Source: Oenanthe sinensis (taxonomy: Eukaryota; Streptophyta; Magnoliopsida; Apiales; Apiaceae). From it: a stretch of DNA of 64,000 nt. The position numbers were made by a program, and so were the translations under genes. The stretch spans positions 25,865,001 to 25,929,000 of the forward strand of contig CM053806.1 of the NCBI GenBank assembly GCA_028671895.1, written 5' to 3'. Shown piece after piece: positions 1-12,629 of this stretch. A model generated the notes under the pieces. The model had not been told where the DNA came from and did no database searches. It worked only from the letters and a program-made list of their open reading frames with translations. Each line of letters starts with the position of its first letter. The stretch's first letter is position 1.

Positions 1-436
1 TATATCGAGAGATAGACATATTAATAGAGATTAGTGTCGGTACCTAGATGGTTGAAGATGATGTTCCTTCATTTGACCTGGCCATCAAGGCTAATTTTTA
101 TATTCTTCATCTTCAACCTGATCAGTGTCATCCCAGAACTTTCCCTATGCTATGTAAGCTTTTTTTGGCAACTTTTTCAGGAGATCTTCATACTTGGCTT
201 CAAGGTCCTAATAGTCTTTGTCTTTCTTAATTGCTTTTGGCTTTCTACACTCTTTAGCAAAGTGGCATATCTCATCACAGTTATAACATCTGATCTTTGA
301 CCAAAAAGTCATGGATTTTTTATCCATGCTTTCCACTTTCTCAATTGTGTACCAGTCTTATCTTGCTTCACAGGTTCATTTGCTATAAGGATACTTGAGA
401 CATTTTACATTTTACCTCTATTAGCTAGGATGTATT
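1..436 (-). pseudogene. gag fragment of an older minus-strand copia element (C-terminal part)
   Basis: Read on the minus strand, this stretch encodes a CCHC zinc knuckle (C-x2-C-x4-H-x4-C, around 245-290) followed by a Lys-rich linker and an acidic segment resembling the post-knuckle region of the E2 and E3 gag proteins. Several in-frame stops show that it is dead. It continues the minus-strand gag N-terminus found at 12630-13300; the two halves are separated by the E1 insertion. The rest of this element lies to the left, outside the window. Assignment to Ty1/copia gag is firm; the subfamily is inferred from similarity to its neighbours. Confidence 0.7.
432..436. repeat. target-site duplication GTATT, left copy (E1)
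   Basis: GTATT immediately precedes the 5' LTR and recurs at 12625-12629 directly after the 3' LTR. Five base pairs is the duplication length expected of Ty1/copia integrases. It fixes the element ends and the pre-insertion sequence. Confidence 0.85.
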
Positions 437-1551
437 TGTTAGGAATCTACATGTAATTTGATAGTAACATTAATCTTAGAATCATAGAAATTTTATTTGA
501 TGTAACTGATCAATTGATATGAAAATTTATAAATATCAATTGATCAGGAAACCATTTATCAGTTGAAATATTTATGTGAATCAACTGATAATTTGGACTG
601 TAGCATAGGTGTAATTAGTCTATTTCAATCGATAAGCTGTAAATCAATTGATATTATTCTTATCAATTGATGTTAGAGTCGATTGATATAGTTCATTAAT
701 TGATGTGTAAATTAAACTGTCAAATTGTAATTATTTAGAGATAGGAAATTACACAAGTGAAGGATGATCGATTGATATTGAAGCTTCAATGGATGAGAGA
801 TCAATCGAAGAAGCCAAGTCAAGAATCGAAGACTATCAACTGATGTGAAGACCCATCGATTGATATATCGATTGATAACATCTATCAATTGATAAGTCAT
901 TCCATATCAATCGATGGATATAAAGATCAATCGAAGAAGAACATCAGTTGATGGATTAAAGGATGAATCAATTGATATGCTTAACAACAAGTTATCTATT
1001 GATTATGACAACACAGAAAGACTATCAGTTGTAGATCCAGGGAACAAAAACACACCTATGGAAGACAGCCTAGGGTGGCTGTGAAGACTCAATCTGTAGC
1101 TGTCTTTCAAGTCTATTTTCCTAAAAAGGAAAAAAGAAAAAGAGAGACAGATAGAAACAATCCTAGAATATGAATTGTAAAAATACACTTGTAGTATATA
1201 AACAAGTGTAGTAGCATTGTTAGAAATATAAAAGTTAGACAATATTTCTTAAATCAATTGTTCAAGCTTCAGAGCACATTGTAAGATCAGTTGATTTTTA
1301 TAACCTTGTAAAAACGAAGCTAGGTTTTCTTTTAACCTAGGAACATTGAGAAAAAATATAAATTAATGGAAAAACCAGTCCATCAGTAATTTTTAAATCT
1401 CTTTGTTCACTTTAATTTTCAGTTATTATCTATTCAAACATATTCTCTCAAACTCTCAAACATCAAGAACAAATATTAAAAGAAGCAAAAGTTTTAATAT
1501 TTATATTCAACCCCCCTTCTCTAAATATTGACATTGTTATATGGAATAACA
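437..1551 (+). repeat. E1 5' LTR (1115 bp)
   Basis: It begins TGTTAGGAATC and ends GGAATAACA, with TG...CA termini and the PBS two bases downstream. It carries six exact TCAATTGAT copies plus many near copies (ATCGATTGAT, ATCGATGGAT). A TATA-like stretch (TAGTATATAAACAAG) lies near 1193-1207, and the LTR ends with the CCCCCCTTCT tract common to these families. It pairs with 11518-12624. Confidence 0.9.
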
Positions 1552-1553
1552 AT

Positions 1554-1565
1554 TGGTATCAGAGC
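1554..1565 (+). other. E1 primer-binding site (initiator tRNA-Met)
   Basis: TGGTATCAGAGC matches the complement of the 3' end of plant initiator tRNA-Met, the usual primer for Ty1/copia minus-strand DNA synthesis. It starts two bases after the LTR. Confidence 0.9.
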
Positions 1566-1609
1566 AGGCTTTCAACATATAGAAAGTTTAAAGATCAAGA
1601 ACAGTCAAT

Positions 1610-4059
1610 ATGGGCAAAAAAGATTCAGGTGTAAAGATTCCAATATTAGAAAATGATGAATACTTACTATGGAAGGTAAAAATGCATCTGCATCTTCTTT
1701 CTCTCAACCCTTCCTATGTTCATTGCATAGAGAAAGGTCCTCATATTCCCATGAAGCTAGTCACAGGTGTGAACCATGAAGGAACTCCTGCACTTAACAA
1801 ACATATTCCTAAACTCATCTCTGAGTTCACAGAAGAGGACGAAAAAGAAGTTCTTAAAGACAAGAAGGCCATGAACATTCTATTTAATGGCCTAGATAAA
1901 GATATGTTTGACAATGTGATAAACTGTACTTCATCAAAAGAGGTATGGAACACTCTTCAAACTCTATATGAAGGAACTGAACAAGAAGGAAAAACAAGAT
2001 GCAACTCTTGATTGAAAAGTATGAATCATTTCATTTCAAGAGTGGAGAATCTATCAATGACACCTATAGCAGATTTCAGAAGTTACTAAATGGACTGAAG
2101 CTATATGGTAGGGTTTATGCAACCGATGATACAAATCTAAAATTTCTTAGACCTCTTCCAAAAGAATGGAAACCAATGACTGTTTCCATTAGACAATCTT
2201 AGGACTTCAAGGACTATACTCTTGAGAAACTTTTTAGTATTCTCAAGACATATGAGTTGGAAATCCAACAAGATGAGGAGATTGAGAAGAATCAAAGAAA
2301 GGAGAAAACTGTGGCTTTGATGGTCAAAGGAAATGAAGAAAAAAAGAAAAGTGGTTGTATAGAAGAGTCTGTCATGATGGCTGGTGATGCTGTTGAAGAA
2401 TCATTCAAAAGAGGAAAGGGAAAGTGTGAAGAAAATGAAACATGCTCTCGGGATGATTTGGATGAGATTGATTAACACCTTGCATTTCTGTCAAGGAAGT
2501 TTTCAAAGCTAAAATTCAAGAGGAATCCAAATGCTCAAAGGCCTGGATCCAAGTTTAGAAGTAACAATCAAAACAAAAATTTGGTTAATAGATTTAAATT
2601 CAAATGTTTTAACTATGGATTGGCTGGTCATTTCTCAAATGAGTGCAGGAATCCAAAACAAGAAAAGGCAAAGTCTTATGATGGTATTGATTACAAAAAG
2701 AAATACTTTGACCTTTTAAAACATAAAGAAAAGGCTTTTGTCACTGAAGTGAAGGACTGGGCTGCTGAGGACAGTGATTCTGAGGAATTCATTAATCTAG
2801 CACTAATGGCCAAACATGAAGATGAAGAAGCTAGTTCATCATCAAATCAGGAACTAGCTACAAACTTTTCTGAGCTTACAACTGATGAATGCAATAGTAC
2901 TATTAATGAAATGTCCAATGAATTATACAATTTGTATGTCACTCTAAAATCTCTAAACAAAGAAAATCTCAAATTGAAGAACACCATTGATGTCTTAACT
3001 GAGAGGAATATTTTTCTTGAAAATGAACTTGTTTGTTTAGAAAGATTTAAGCAGGAGAGTAAGGATGTTAGAGATGAACTAGTAAATAGTTTGAAAAGAG
3101 AAGAATTATTAAAAGAACAATTGACTGAAGAAATTGAAACCATTAACAAATGGAATAGGTCTGCTAAAACTGCCAAACAAATTATTGATGTTCAAGGTGT
3201 AAATACTCTAGGAGAACTCCCCAAATCAATAGGCAGGCCATTGACTGATACTTCAATGGCTAAAGATCAATCGACAGCTAATCCTTCATCAACTAATAAG
3301 GATTATCAATCGATTGATGCTGAATCAACTGATAAGCATCCATCGACAAGTAAATCATCAATGGCTAATAAAAAGAACAAATTTAGCACTCCTATCAAGT
3401 TTGTTAAGGAAATCAAAAATCAAGTTGAGACTGAAGCTGAGAAGATCAACATAGGTAGCTTATCCAAGAAATAATTAAAAGAGAAATTAGAAAAGATAGC
3501 ACCTGTGGAAATTACTCAACCTAAGTCTGAGAAAAAGAAAAAGAATAGGAATGGTAAAGTAGGCATTAATAAGCACAACAACTATAGTCCTGACATGTAT
3601 GCTCCTAGAAAGGTATTTGCTAAATGTGGCAGTGTAAATCACGTGTCTATGCAATGCAAGAATGAAAAGAAATCTATATCTTCAAATGATTTAAATGTAC
3701 ATGCCATGAATGCTAATGCCATATTTACCAATCCTATGCTCATGAATGTCATGTCTTCTAATTTAGTTGCACCCAATGTTCATATGCCTTATGCACAAGT
3801 TCCATACATGTATAATCCTTTCTTTGCATATGCAAACATGAACATGCCTAGTATGCCATGGAACATGCCCAATGTAGATAATGAATTGCATGGAAATTCT
3901 GCCATGAGTTCCAAGGTGTCTAATCCTTAAAAGCCAACTCCCAAAGTTAAAGTGGATTTAAATACACCAAAACAAAAGGAACCAAAGTTGGCAACAAAGG
4001 CTCATGCTGCAACTAATGAAAAAGGACCCAAGGCAACTTGGGTACCAAAAATAACTTGA
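1610..4059 (+). pseudogene. E1 gag, broken
   Basis: The reading starts at ATG 1610 with a UBN2/DUF4219-type gag N-terminus (W-K-V/K-M near the start, later W-N-T-L). It is interrupted by a frameshift near 2000, a stop at 2200 and further breaks before a long open stretch from 2581. The first zinc knuckle (about 2602-2655) has lost its second Cys (Tyr instead); the second (about 3625-3660) has lost its first Cys (Phe instead). A coiled-coil-like segment follows at about 2910-3170 and a Met/Asn/Pro-rich tail at 3690-3900. The C-terminal W-V-P-K motif precedes a TGA at 4057-4059. A Ser/Thr-rich linker at 3240-3365 carries the E1 palindrome in frame as S-I-D. Confidence 0.85.
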
Positions 4060-7000
4060 TTGTTTTATATGTGTGCAGGGAAACAGGAAAAAAAATCTCT
4101 GGTATTTGGATAGTGGATGCTCAAGGCATATGACTGGAGACTTGTCCCTGCTCACAAAGTTTGTAGAAAAGGCTGGCCCAGGAGTTACTTTTAGAGATAA
4201 CAACAAAGGTTTCACCCTGGGATATGGCTCAATTGCAAAAGAAAATGTTATCATTAAACCTGTAGCACTAGTTGATGGATTGAAGCACAACTTTCTCAAT
4301 ATAAGTCAACTGTGTGATAATGGTAATGGTGTGTGGTTTACAACTGGATCATGCATCATAGCCAACAAGGAATCTGGTGAAATTCTCTTTACTGGATAAA
4401 GAAAAGGGAATGTCTATGTGGCTGATTTTCACTCTGTAAAGGCAAATTCAATGACATGCCTACTGAGCAAAGCCAATTCAGATGAAAGTTGGATTTGGCA
4501 CAAGAAACTAGCCCATTTGAATTTCAAAGCCATGAATCTATTGGTCAAAAAGAATCTGGTTAGAGGCATTCCACAGATGGAATTCACCAAGGATGGACCT
4601 TGTGATGCCTGTCAAAAGGGAAAACAAAGAAAAGCATCATTTAAGTCAAAGTCTGAATCATCAATTGATAAGCCTTTGGAATTATTGCACATGGATTTAT
4701 TTGATCCATTCAACATCATGTTAATTGCTAAAAAGAAACATGCTTGTCATTGTGGATGACTCTACAAGATTTTCATAGGTATATTTCTTACACTCTAAGG
4801 ATGAGACAAGTAAATTAATTATCAATTATGTGAAGAATGTTGACAATGGCACTGAATTGAAGGTCAAGAAAATTAGAAGTGATAATGGTACTGAATTCAA
4901 GAATGCAACAATGAAAGAATTTTGTGAGGAAAAAGGTACCACTCATCATTTCTCTGCACCAAGAACTCCACAACAAAATGGAGTAGTTGAAAGGAAAAAT
5001 ATAACCTTGATTGAAGTTGCTAGAACTATGTTAGAAGAAGCAAAACTACCTACATACTTCTGGGCAGAAGCAATTAATATTGCTTGCTACATTCAGAATA
5101 TTTCCATGGTCAATCAAATTCAAGGCAAAACTCCATATCAGTTGATGAAGAAGGACAAGAAGCCAACAGTTAACTTTCTTCATGTATTTGGATGCAAATG
5201 CTTTATACTGAGAAATCAAGGTGAAAATCTAGGAAAATTTGAAGCCAAGGCTGATGAAGCTATATTTGTTGGATATGGAATAACAACTAAAGCATACAGA
5301 GTCTACAATCTTAGATTACACATTGTTATGGAATCTATGCATGTAGTCTTTGATGACAAGAAAATTCAAGGGTTGTTTGATGAAGGATTTCATGACCTAT
5401 TTCATTTTGAAAATGAATCAACAAGTAATATTGAGGATAGTGATGATGATGTGGAAATTTCAAGAAATCAAGTACCAAGAATCCTCCCATCAATTGATGT
5501 CAATACATCAACAGATAACTTATCAGTTGACAATCTTCAATCGATTGATAATACATCAATTGATAATCATTCGATGGATAACAACTCTGCTCAACAATCT
5601 TCAAGTGAAGTGTCTATCTCAGGGGGAGGTTTCTCAAATAGTCAATCACATCACAATGATCAAAACACTTTCAATGATCATGAAGCATCATCTTCAAGAA
5701 CAAATTTAACATCTCAAAGGAAATGGACAAAAAGCTATCCCTTTAAATTAATTATTGGAGATGTAAATGATGGAGTCAAAACCATAAGTACAACTCAAAA
5801 TGAATGCTTATATAGCAGCTTTCTATCTCAAGAAGAACCAAAAAGGATTGAAGAAGCCTTGAATGATCCTGATTGGATAATTGCTATGCAAGAAGAGTTG
5901 AATAAGTTTGAAAGGAACAAGGTATGGAAGCTGGTGCCCAAACTAAAGAACAAGTCTGTCATTGGCACAAAGTGGGTATTCAGAAACAAAATGGAAGAAT
6001 CTGGTACAGTGACAAGGAATAAAGCAAGATTAGTTGCAAAGGGCTATTCATAAGAAGAAGGCATAGATTTTGATGAAACATTTGCACCGGTTGCAAGGTT
6101 GGAAGTAGTCAGAATCTTTTTAGCATATGTTGCTCATGCAAATTTTAAGGTGTATCAGATGGATGTGAAAAGTGCCTTTCTCAATGGAGAACTAGAAGAA
6201 GAAGTATATGTAGAACAACCTCCTGATTTTATTGATCATGTTCATCCTGGATTTGTGTACTATCTTCTGAAGGCACTTTATGGATTGAAACAAGCACCTA
6301 GGGCCTGGTATGAAACTTTATCTAAATTCCTGATTGAGAATCACTTTACAAGAGGCACTGTTGACAAAAATCTCTTTCATAGAAATGTTAGTGGCTCTAT
6401 GATTCTTGTTCAAATCTATGTAGATGACATTATTTTTAGCTCAACCAATGAAAAAATTTGTCAAAAGTTTGCTAAGTTGATACAAAGTAAATATGAAATG
6501 AGCATTATGGGAGAACTTACCTATTTTCTAGGTTTGCAAGTCAAACAAGTCAAAAATGGCATTTTCATAAATTAAACCCAATATATTTCTGATTTATTAA
6601 AAAGATTTGATTTAAGTGAATGTTCTTCTGCAAAAACTCCCATGGCCACTACAACTAAACTTGAACTGAATACTAAAGAAGCTATGGTGGACATTTCAAG
6701 TTATAGAGGTATGGTTGGCTCATTATTTTATTTAACTGCAAGTAGGCCAGACATAATGTTTGCTACATGTCTTTGTGCTAGATTTCAGCCTGATCCTAGA
6801 GAATCTCATTTGATTGCAATAAAAAGAATATTCAGATATCTCAAGGGGACTCCAAATCTTGGAATTTGGTATCCTAGAGATTCTGGATTTGATCTAATTG
6901 GTTATTCAGATGCAGACTATGCAGGTTGCAGAATTGACAGAAAAAGTACTACAGGCTCCTATCAATATCTAGGAAATAAGCTTATATCATGGTTCAGCAA

Positions 7001-7352
7001 AAAGCAGAATTCAGTGTCTACATCTACTGCAGAGGCTGAACACATTGCAGTTGGAAGTTGCTGTGCACAAATATTATGGATGAGGAATCAACTACTTGAC
7101 TATGGGTTCAAAATGAACAAGATTCCTATTTTCTGTGATAATACAAGTGTCATTGCTATAACAGAAAATCATGTGCAACATTCCAGAACCAAGCACATTG
7201 ACATAAGGTATCACTTCATTAGAAAACATATAATGAATGATACAGTTTAATTACATTTTATCCCTAGTAAAAGATAACTTGCAGACATTTTTACTAAACC
7301 ATTAGATGAATCTACCTTTAATATATTGGTCTGTGATTTTAGGTATGCTTAA
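4060..7352 (+). pseudogene. E1 pol (protease, integrase, RT, RNase H), broken
   Basis: All domains are recognisable in order: protease with D-S-G-C-S-R-H-M-T-G (about 4110), GAG-pre-integrase zinc region (4490-4640), integrase core with S-D-N-G-T-E-F (about 4880) and N-G-V-V-E-R-K (about 4980), RT with Y-V-D-D (about 6418) and copia RNase H (6890-7250). Breaks include stops at 4397, 6051, 6573, 7248 and 7275 and a frameshift between about 4730 and 4830. At least three of the stops stand where Gln is expected, consistent with C-to-T change. Pol lies in a different frame from gag. No active polyprotein can be made from this copy. Confidence 0.9.
5619..5628 (+). other. E1 internal polypurine tract in pol
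   Basis: TCAGGGGGAG lies in the variable linker between integrase and RT, in the same codon phase as the corresponding tracts in E2 and E3. It resembles the 3' PPT core and is a candidate second plus-strand primer. Confidence 0.5.
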
Positions 7353-8042
7353 TTATATTTAATGTTTTAAATGTCTGACAAGTTATATATATATTTATAT
7401 AAATTTTAGCCATTGACTATGTTAATCTATTGATTCTTCATTAATCAATTGATAAACATTGTTCTCATCGATGGATATTTGTAGCTATCGACAGATAAAT
7501 ATATCAATTGATGATATATTTACTTATCGTTTTATCTGTAGCTATCGATAGATAAATATATCAATTGATGATATATTTATTTATCGACGGATAAGAGTAC
7601 CTGTCGATAAACAAGCTTTACCAATCGATGACCTGGAATTGAAAGGGGTCCATGTCATCAATCGATCTGTACAAAATTCTAGCCGTTGATTACTCATTTT
7701 ATCAATTGATTAATACATACATTCCTGTATATATAACAGTCGATTGCCAAAATTGGTAATTTTTACTTTTCATTTTTTTTAACAGTCGATTAAGTTCTAT
7801 TTTGAATAAGAAATTGATTGAGAAATCAGTAAATATAAATAATGAGATTAAAACATTTGTTCATTCTTACTTACAATTTTTACTAACGAATTCTCTTTCT
7901 CTCTTTCTCTTTCTCAATCTCTGAACTCTCTCTCTATATCCATCTCCTGCTAATAACCCTAATTGCTACTTTCTAATTGCTGTTTCTGCATAATTACTAA
8001 CAAGTTTGCCAGTTAATTCTCATCTCATCTTCAAACACATTT
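7353..8042 (+). repeat. E1 pol-ORF3 spacer with clustered palindromes
   Basis: There is no credible ORF here. Between about 7430 and 7780 the spacer holds four exact TCAATTGAT copies and several ATCGAYRGAT variants, the same motif as in the LTRs. Pyrimidine-rich CT repeats follow at 7890-7940, just upstream of the ORF3 start, and could be part of a subgenomic leader. Confidence 0.7.
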
Positions 8043-11000
8043 ATGGCATCATCAAAGAAAGTCTCACAATCTGGATTCTACTACGAACTCAACAACTTTG
8101 TTGCTTGCACTTTGGTGAAGGAAGCCCCAACAGAATTCCATCCTCTAATGGAATTCCTAAGAAGTTCAAGGATATCAAAGGCCCTCACAGAAGCACCAAA
8201 GATAGTGTGCAATCTAGTTGAAGAGTTCTGGACTACTGCAGAGGTAGCAGATGATTTCTCTTCAATCTCCTTTGATTGTAAAGGACAGAGGTATATTCTA
8301 ACCACTATAGTGTTGGGTGAGTGTTTAAATCTTCCTGCAAATAATACAGAAAATTCACCCACTGACACAGAAATTAGAAACATGCATAGAGAAATCAATT
8401 ACACAGCTCCTAATACTAGTCTAGGAAGTATAGTTAGAAAAAATCTAAGAAAAGAATGGTCATATTTCTTTGATGCAATAATAAAGTGTTTTTATGGTAA
8501 GATTAGTAATTTTGATGCAATAACAAGTATGCAACAAGTAGAGTATAGCATTTTATATGATAGATATCATAATTTAGGTACCCTGTTAATCAATGAAATG
8601 TCTGCCAAATTGGGAAATAAAATAAATAGATCTAATCATATTTATTATGCTAGATTTATTATGATTGTTATTAACCACTTTGTCAAGAATATTGAGATTG
8701 ACAGGAGTACAGAAGTTTTGGATTGCTGGACTCAAAACAAAAAGGGTCTTTAAAGACTTGGTAAGGATCAATCTTCACAGCAATGTGGAATTGATTTATC
8801 CTCCTTTTGTCCAGGTATTTATCTCTAATTTAACTACTTCTAATCCCCAATCTTCTTTGCCTTCTTTGGCTATTGAGGGTATTAGTAATGACCCCAACCT
8901 TCCTACCCAAGCCACACATCCAGTTTCAAAGTCCAAATCTAAAAGGCCAACCTCAACAGGTTCTCAAAAACCTGTTGTTGAAAAATCCAAGAAAAGAAAA
9001 ACAATCGTTGTGGTAGATAGACTAGAAGGAGATGTAGGTGGTGAGGGACCTGGGGAACACCAAAGAACCCAAAAGAATAAGGAGAGTGAGGGTGAGCAAC
9101 CTCAACCAAGCCACTCCACAGTCTCCCAAAAGACTGTGGATGTTAATATGGAAAATACCACATCCCTATTGCCATCCTCTCAAAAGGATGACAATATTGA
9201 AAATAGACCACAACCAGGGGCACAAAACCAATTTAGGAACACACAAGCCAAAACAGTAACACCATATGAAAGGAGAAGGAAGAAAGTCACCTTTGCACAT
9301 GGGGAATCACACACTGCAAAATCACAGGAAACTGTGGTGGAGCCTTCTCAAAGTTAGATTGATGCATCTCATATAAATGATGAGATGCAGCCCCATTCTC
9401 TCTCAATTCCAATCCCCTCTATTCTTACTTCTCCATCCCAACAAATTTTTTCAGAAAATGTTTTGATAGATAATCAAACATTTTCATATTCTCCTTCATT
9501 ATTTTTCAAGGAGAAGCCAACACTATTTCTTGAATCTTTTTCTCAGGATATTCAGGAGTCTATTTCTTATATTATTAAAAATATCTCTTCTCAAAAAATT
9601 TCCTCAACTGTTTCTACTCCATCAATTGATGTTTCTTCATCAATTGATATCCAGCCATCGACTGATAAGCCATTGATCGATACTCAAGATCAATCGATGG
9701 GTATGCATCAATCGATGGATATCCCAAACACCTCAACTGTTAATATCTTTACATCAATTAATGCTTAATCAATTGATGTTGCATAAACACTCTTAGGAAT
9801 GAGTGAGTTGAGTGAGAGGCGGGATTGCAGCCTGGCAAAAGGAGAGGGAGTGAGTAAGAACATTCCTAATTCTTCCAGGAATGAGAGTGAAACACTTGAG
9901 GGCCCCACCTTAGAAGGTGTACAGAAAATGAGTGAGGGAGAGGTGAGATTCCAGGATGAGATCCTGATGCAAAATAGAGAGATGAGTGAGAGAGATAAAT
10001 CAATTCTTCTATTTGCACATGAGTTGGAAAATGAATTGATGGCAGAAGAGGTGGGTGTTAAGGAGTTAGGGGGAGTATCAAATGCACAAGCTAGTGGGAG
10101 TGGAATTGCTAAGGACATTGAAGAGGAAGTTGATGCCGGTGAATTGGATCCACAAAATTTCATCCATCCTAATCCACAATATCAGGGGTTGGCTACTTCA
10201 AGTAACAGGGATGCAAAATAACTCTCGGGAATTGATCATACAGAAAAAAGGACCAGGAATCTGAAGGAGAGTATTGCCAATACGACAGACATATGTTATA
10301 CGGCACTTGAAGAGCTAGAAGAAGATTCTGATGAGGAGCCATGGATGAGCACAATTGATGGTTCTTTAGAAGCTGCTAAAACTGAGATTCTTTCTCAATG
10401 TAGGAGGGCAATGGTGGAAGGAGAAATTGAAGATCCTACTCAAATGAGAGTTGCTCACTGTATGAGAGAGTCACTGAAAATTCACAAGATCACAGTGACA
10501 GGAGTGAAGAGGGAACTGGAGATTATCAAGGACTCTATCACTACCAATAAAGATGCTTTGGACAGGAGATTGGATGAAAAGCTACCATTCAACACCTTGA
10601 ATCACATCAAAGACAAGCTCTTCAAGGAATCAAGAACTTTGCAGCTTTAGAAACTAGAGTGGGCTCTCTAGAAAAGAAAATGGATGCTATAATTGCAGGT
10701 CAAACTATTCATGCTTTCATTCTTCAAAAGTTTCTTGATAGAATGCCACCACCCCCTCAAATTGATGATAACAAAAATGGGGAGAATACAAAGAAGAAGG
10801 ATGATGGTGAAAATGGTGATGACAAAGGCAGTGGTGTAGGTGGTTATGGTATGGACAAGACAAGTGGCATTGGTGGTTCTGCAACAAAAAGATTCAAATA
10901 TAAAAGTAACAGAGATAATCAGTCTTCCTTCAATGAAAGTGATAATGAAGCAGAGCTACAATGTTTTAAAAACTATCCTTCCTCTAATCAACAAAAAGTA

Positions 11001-11409
11001 TAAACTCAACACAACAATTGCTCAGAAGATTCAACAGCAAATTTCAAAGTTAAGGAGATCCAAGGCAAAAGCTGAAACTGATTCACCTCTAAAGCTATTG
11101 AAGTCACAGGTCAAAAAGGTGGTGTTAGAGCCAAAGTATGCTATGATTTTTACAGATGTGGAGGGCAACACAAAGTTCTTTGATATCTGCAAATATTTGG
11201 ACAAAATCACAGATGAAGAAATACATTACCTTATGAGGAAACATGGAGAAACTGATAGGGATGAAGCAATTTTGATGAGTTCTTTCATGAGGCAACTAAA
11301 GGAAAATGCTGAGAAGAGAAGGAAGAGAAGCGGATTGAATCATGGAGACAATGAAGACATTGAAGCTGCTTGCAGGAATTATCTATCAATCTGGTACTTC
11401 CAAAATTAA
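8043..11409 (+). pseudogene. E1 third ORF (ORF3), broken
   Basis: ATG 8043 opens a 236-codon stretch whose layout (an N-terminal alpha-rich block with K-E-W-S-Y-F-F) matches the start of E2 ORF3 (K-E-W-N-L-F-F) and the 'putative plant transposon protein' type of domain. Reading then moves through several frames: Ser/Lys-rich linker (8800-9350), Ser-Ile-Asp linker (9620-9770), acidic/Glu-rich part (9800-10220), a helical block (10345-10650) and a Lys/Glu-rich C-terminal block (to 11409). Frameshifts and stops make it a pseudogene. The minus-strand relic at 38470-41635 is a close relative. No signal peptide or membrane segment is visible, so 'envelope' would be an unsupported label. Function unknown. 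Confidence 0.7.
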
Positions 11410-11509
11410 TGTGCTAATTAAATTTCTTGATTCTATCTGAATGTAAATTATTAAGGGTTTTGTTATCATCAAGTAGATTTATGCATGTTCTTATCACAGA
11501 CACAAATAT

Positions 11510-11517
11510 GGGGAGAT
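11510..11517 (+). other. E1 3' polypurine tract
   Basis: GGGGAGAT directly abuts the 3' LTR, the position of the plus-strand primer in LTR retrotransposons. The E2 counterpart is AGGGGGAGAT. Confidence 0.8.
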
Positions 11518-12624
11518 TATTAGAAATCTACATGTAATTTGATGATAACATTAATCTTAGAATCATAGAAATTTTATTTGATGTAACTGATCAATTGATA
11601 TGAAAATTTATAAATATCAATTGATTAGGAAACCATTTATCAGTTGAAATGTTTATATGAATCAACTGATAATTTGGACTGTAGCATAGGTGTACTTAGT
11701 CTATTTCAATCGATAAGGTGTAAATCAATTGATATTATTCTTATCAATTGATGTTAGAGTCGATTGATATAGATCATCAATTGATGTGTAAATTAAACTG
11801 TCAAATTGTAATTATTTGGAGACAGGAAATTACACAAGTGAAGGATGATCGATTGATATTGAAGCTTCAATGGATGAGAGATCAATCGAAGAAGTCAAGT
11901 CAAGAATTGAAGACTATCAACTGATGTGAAGACCCATCGATTAATATATCAATTGTAACATCTATCAATCGATAAGTCATTCCATATCAATCGATGGATA
12001 TAAAGATCAATCGAAGAAGAACATCAGTTGATGGATTAAAGGATGAATCAATTGATATGCTTAACAGTAAGTTATCAATTGATTATGACAACACAGAAAG
12101 ACTATCAATTGTAGATCTAGAGAACAAAAGCACACCTATGGAAAACAGCCTAGAGTGGCTGTGAAGACTCATCTGTCTTTCAAGTCTGTTTTCCTAAAAA
12201 GGAAAAAGGAAAAAGAGAGACAGATAGAAACAATCCTAGAATAGGAATTGTAAAAATACACTTGTAGTATATAAATAAGTGTGGTAGCATTGTTAGATAT
12301 ATAGAAGTTAGACAATATTTCTTAAATCAACTGTTCAAGCTTCAGAGCACATTGTAATATCAGTTGATTTTTCTAACCTTGAAAAACGAAGCTAGGTTTT
12401 CTTTTAACCTAGAAATATTGAATAAAAATATAAACTGATGGAAAAACCAATCCATCAGTAATTTTTAAATCTCTTTGTTCACTTTAATTTTCAGTTATTA
12501 TCTGTTCAAACATATTCTCTCAAACTCTCAAACATCAAGAACAAATATTAAAAGAAGCAAAAGTTTTAATATTTGTATTCAACCCCCCCTTCTTCAAATA
12601 TTGACATTGTTCTAAGGAATAACA
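11518..12624 (+). repeat. E1 3' LTR (1107 bp)
   Basis: This is a direct repeat of 437-1551. Its first dinucleotide has mutated from TG to TA; it still ends GGAATAACA. Substitutions and small indels relative to the 5' LTR are scattered along its length, consistent with age. Confidence 0.9.
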
Positions 12625-12629
12625 GTATT
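12625..12629. repeat. target-site duplication GTATT, right copy (E1)
   Basis: Identical to 432-436 and directly after the 3' LTR. Confidence 0.85.

Larger units (their letters stand above)
437..12624 (+). mobile_element. E1: complete but mutated Ty1/copia (Sirevirus-like) LTR retrotransposon
   Basis: The 12.2-kb element runs 5' LTR, PBS, gag, pol (protease, integrase, RT, RNase H), spacer, third ORF, PPT, 3' LTR, and is flanked by a GTATT duplication. All three coding regions carry stops and frameshifts, so it is non-autonomous today. The two LTRs differ at about 14 of the first 330 positions by eye, so the insertion is much older than E2. It sits inside the gag of an even older minus-strand element. 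The LTR length, extra 3' ORF and polypurine motifs suggest the Sirevirus lineage, which is inference without a phylogeny. Confidence 0.9.

Noticed and set aside
1554..1565. tRNA gene at TGGTATCAGAGC
   Set aside because: This is the primer-binding site complementary to a tRNA end; no cloverleaf surrounds it.
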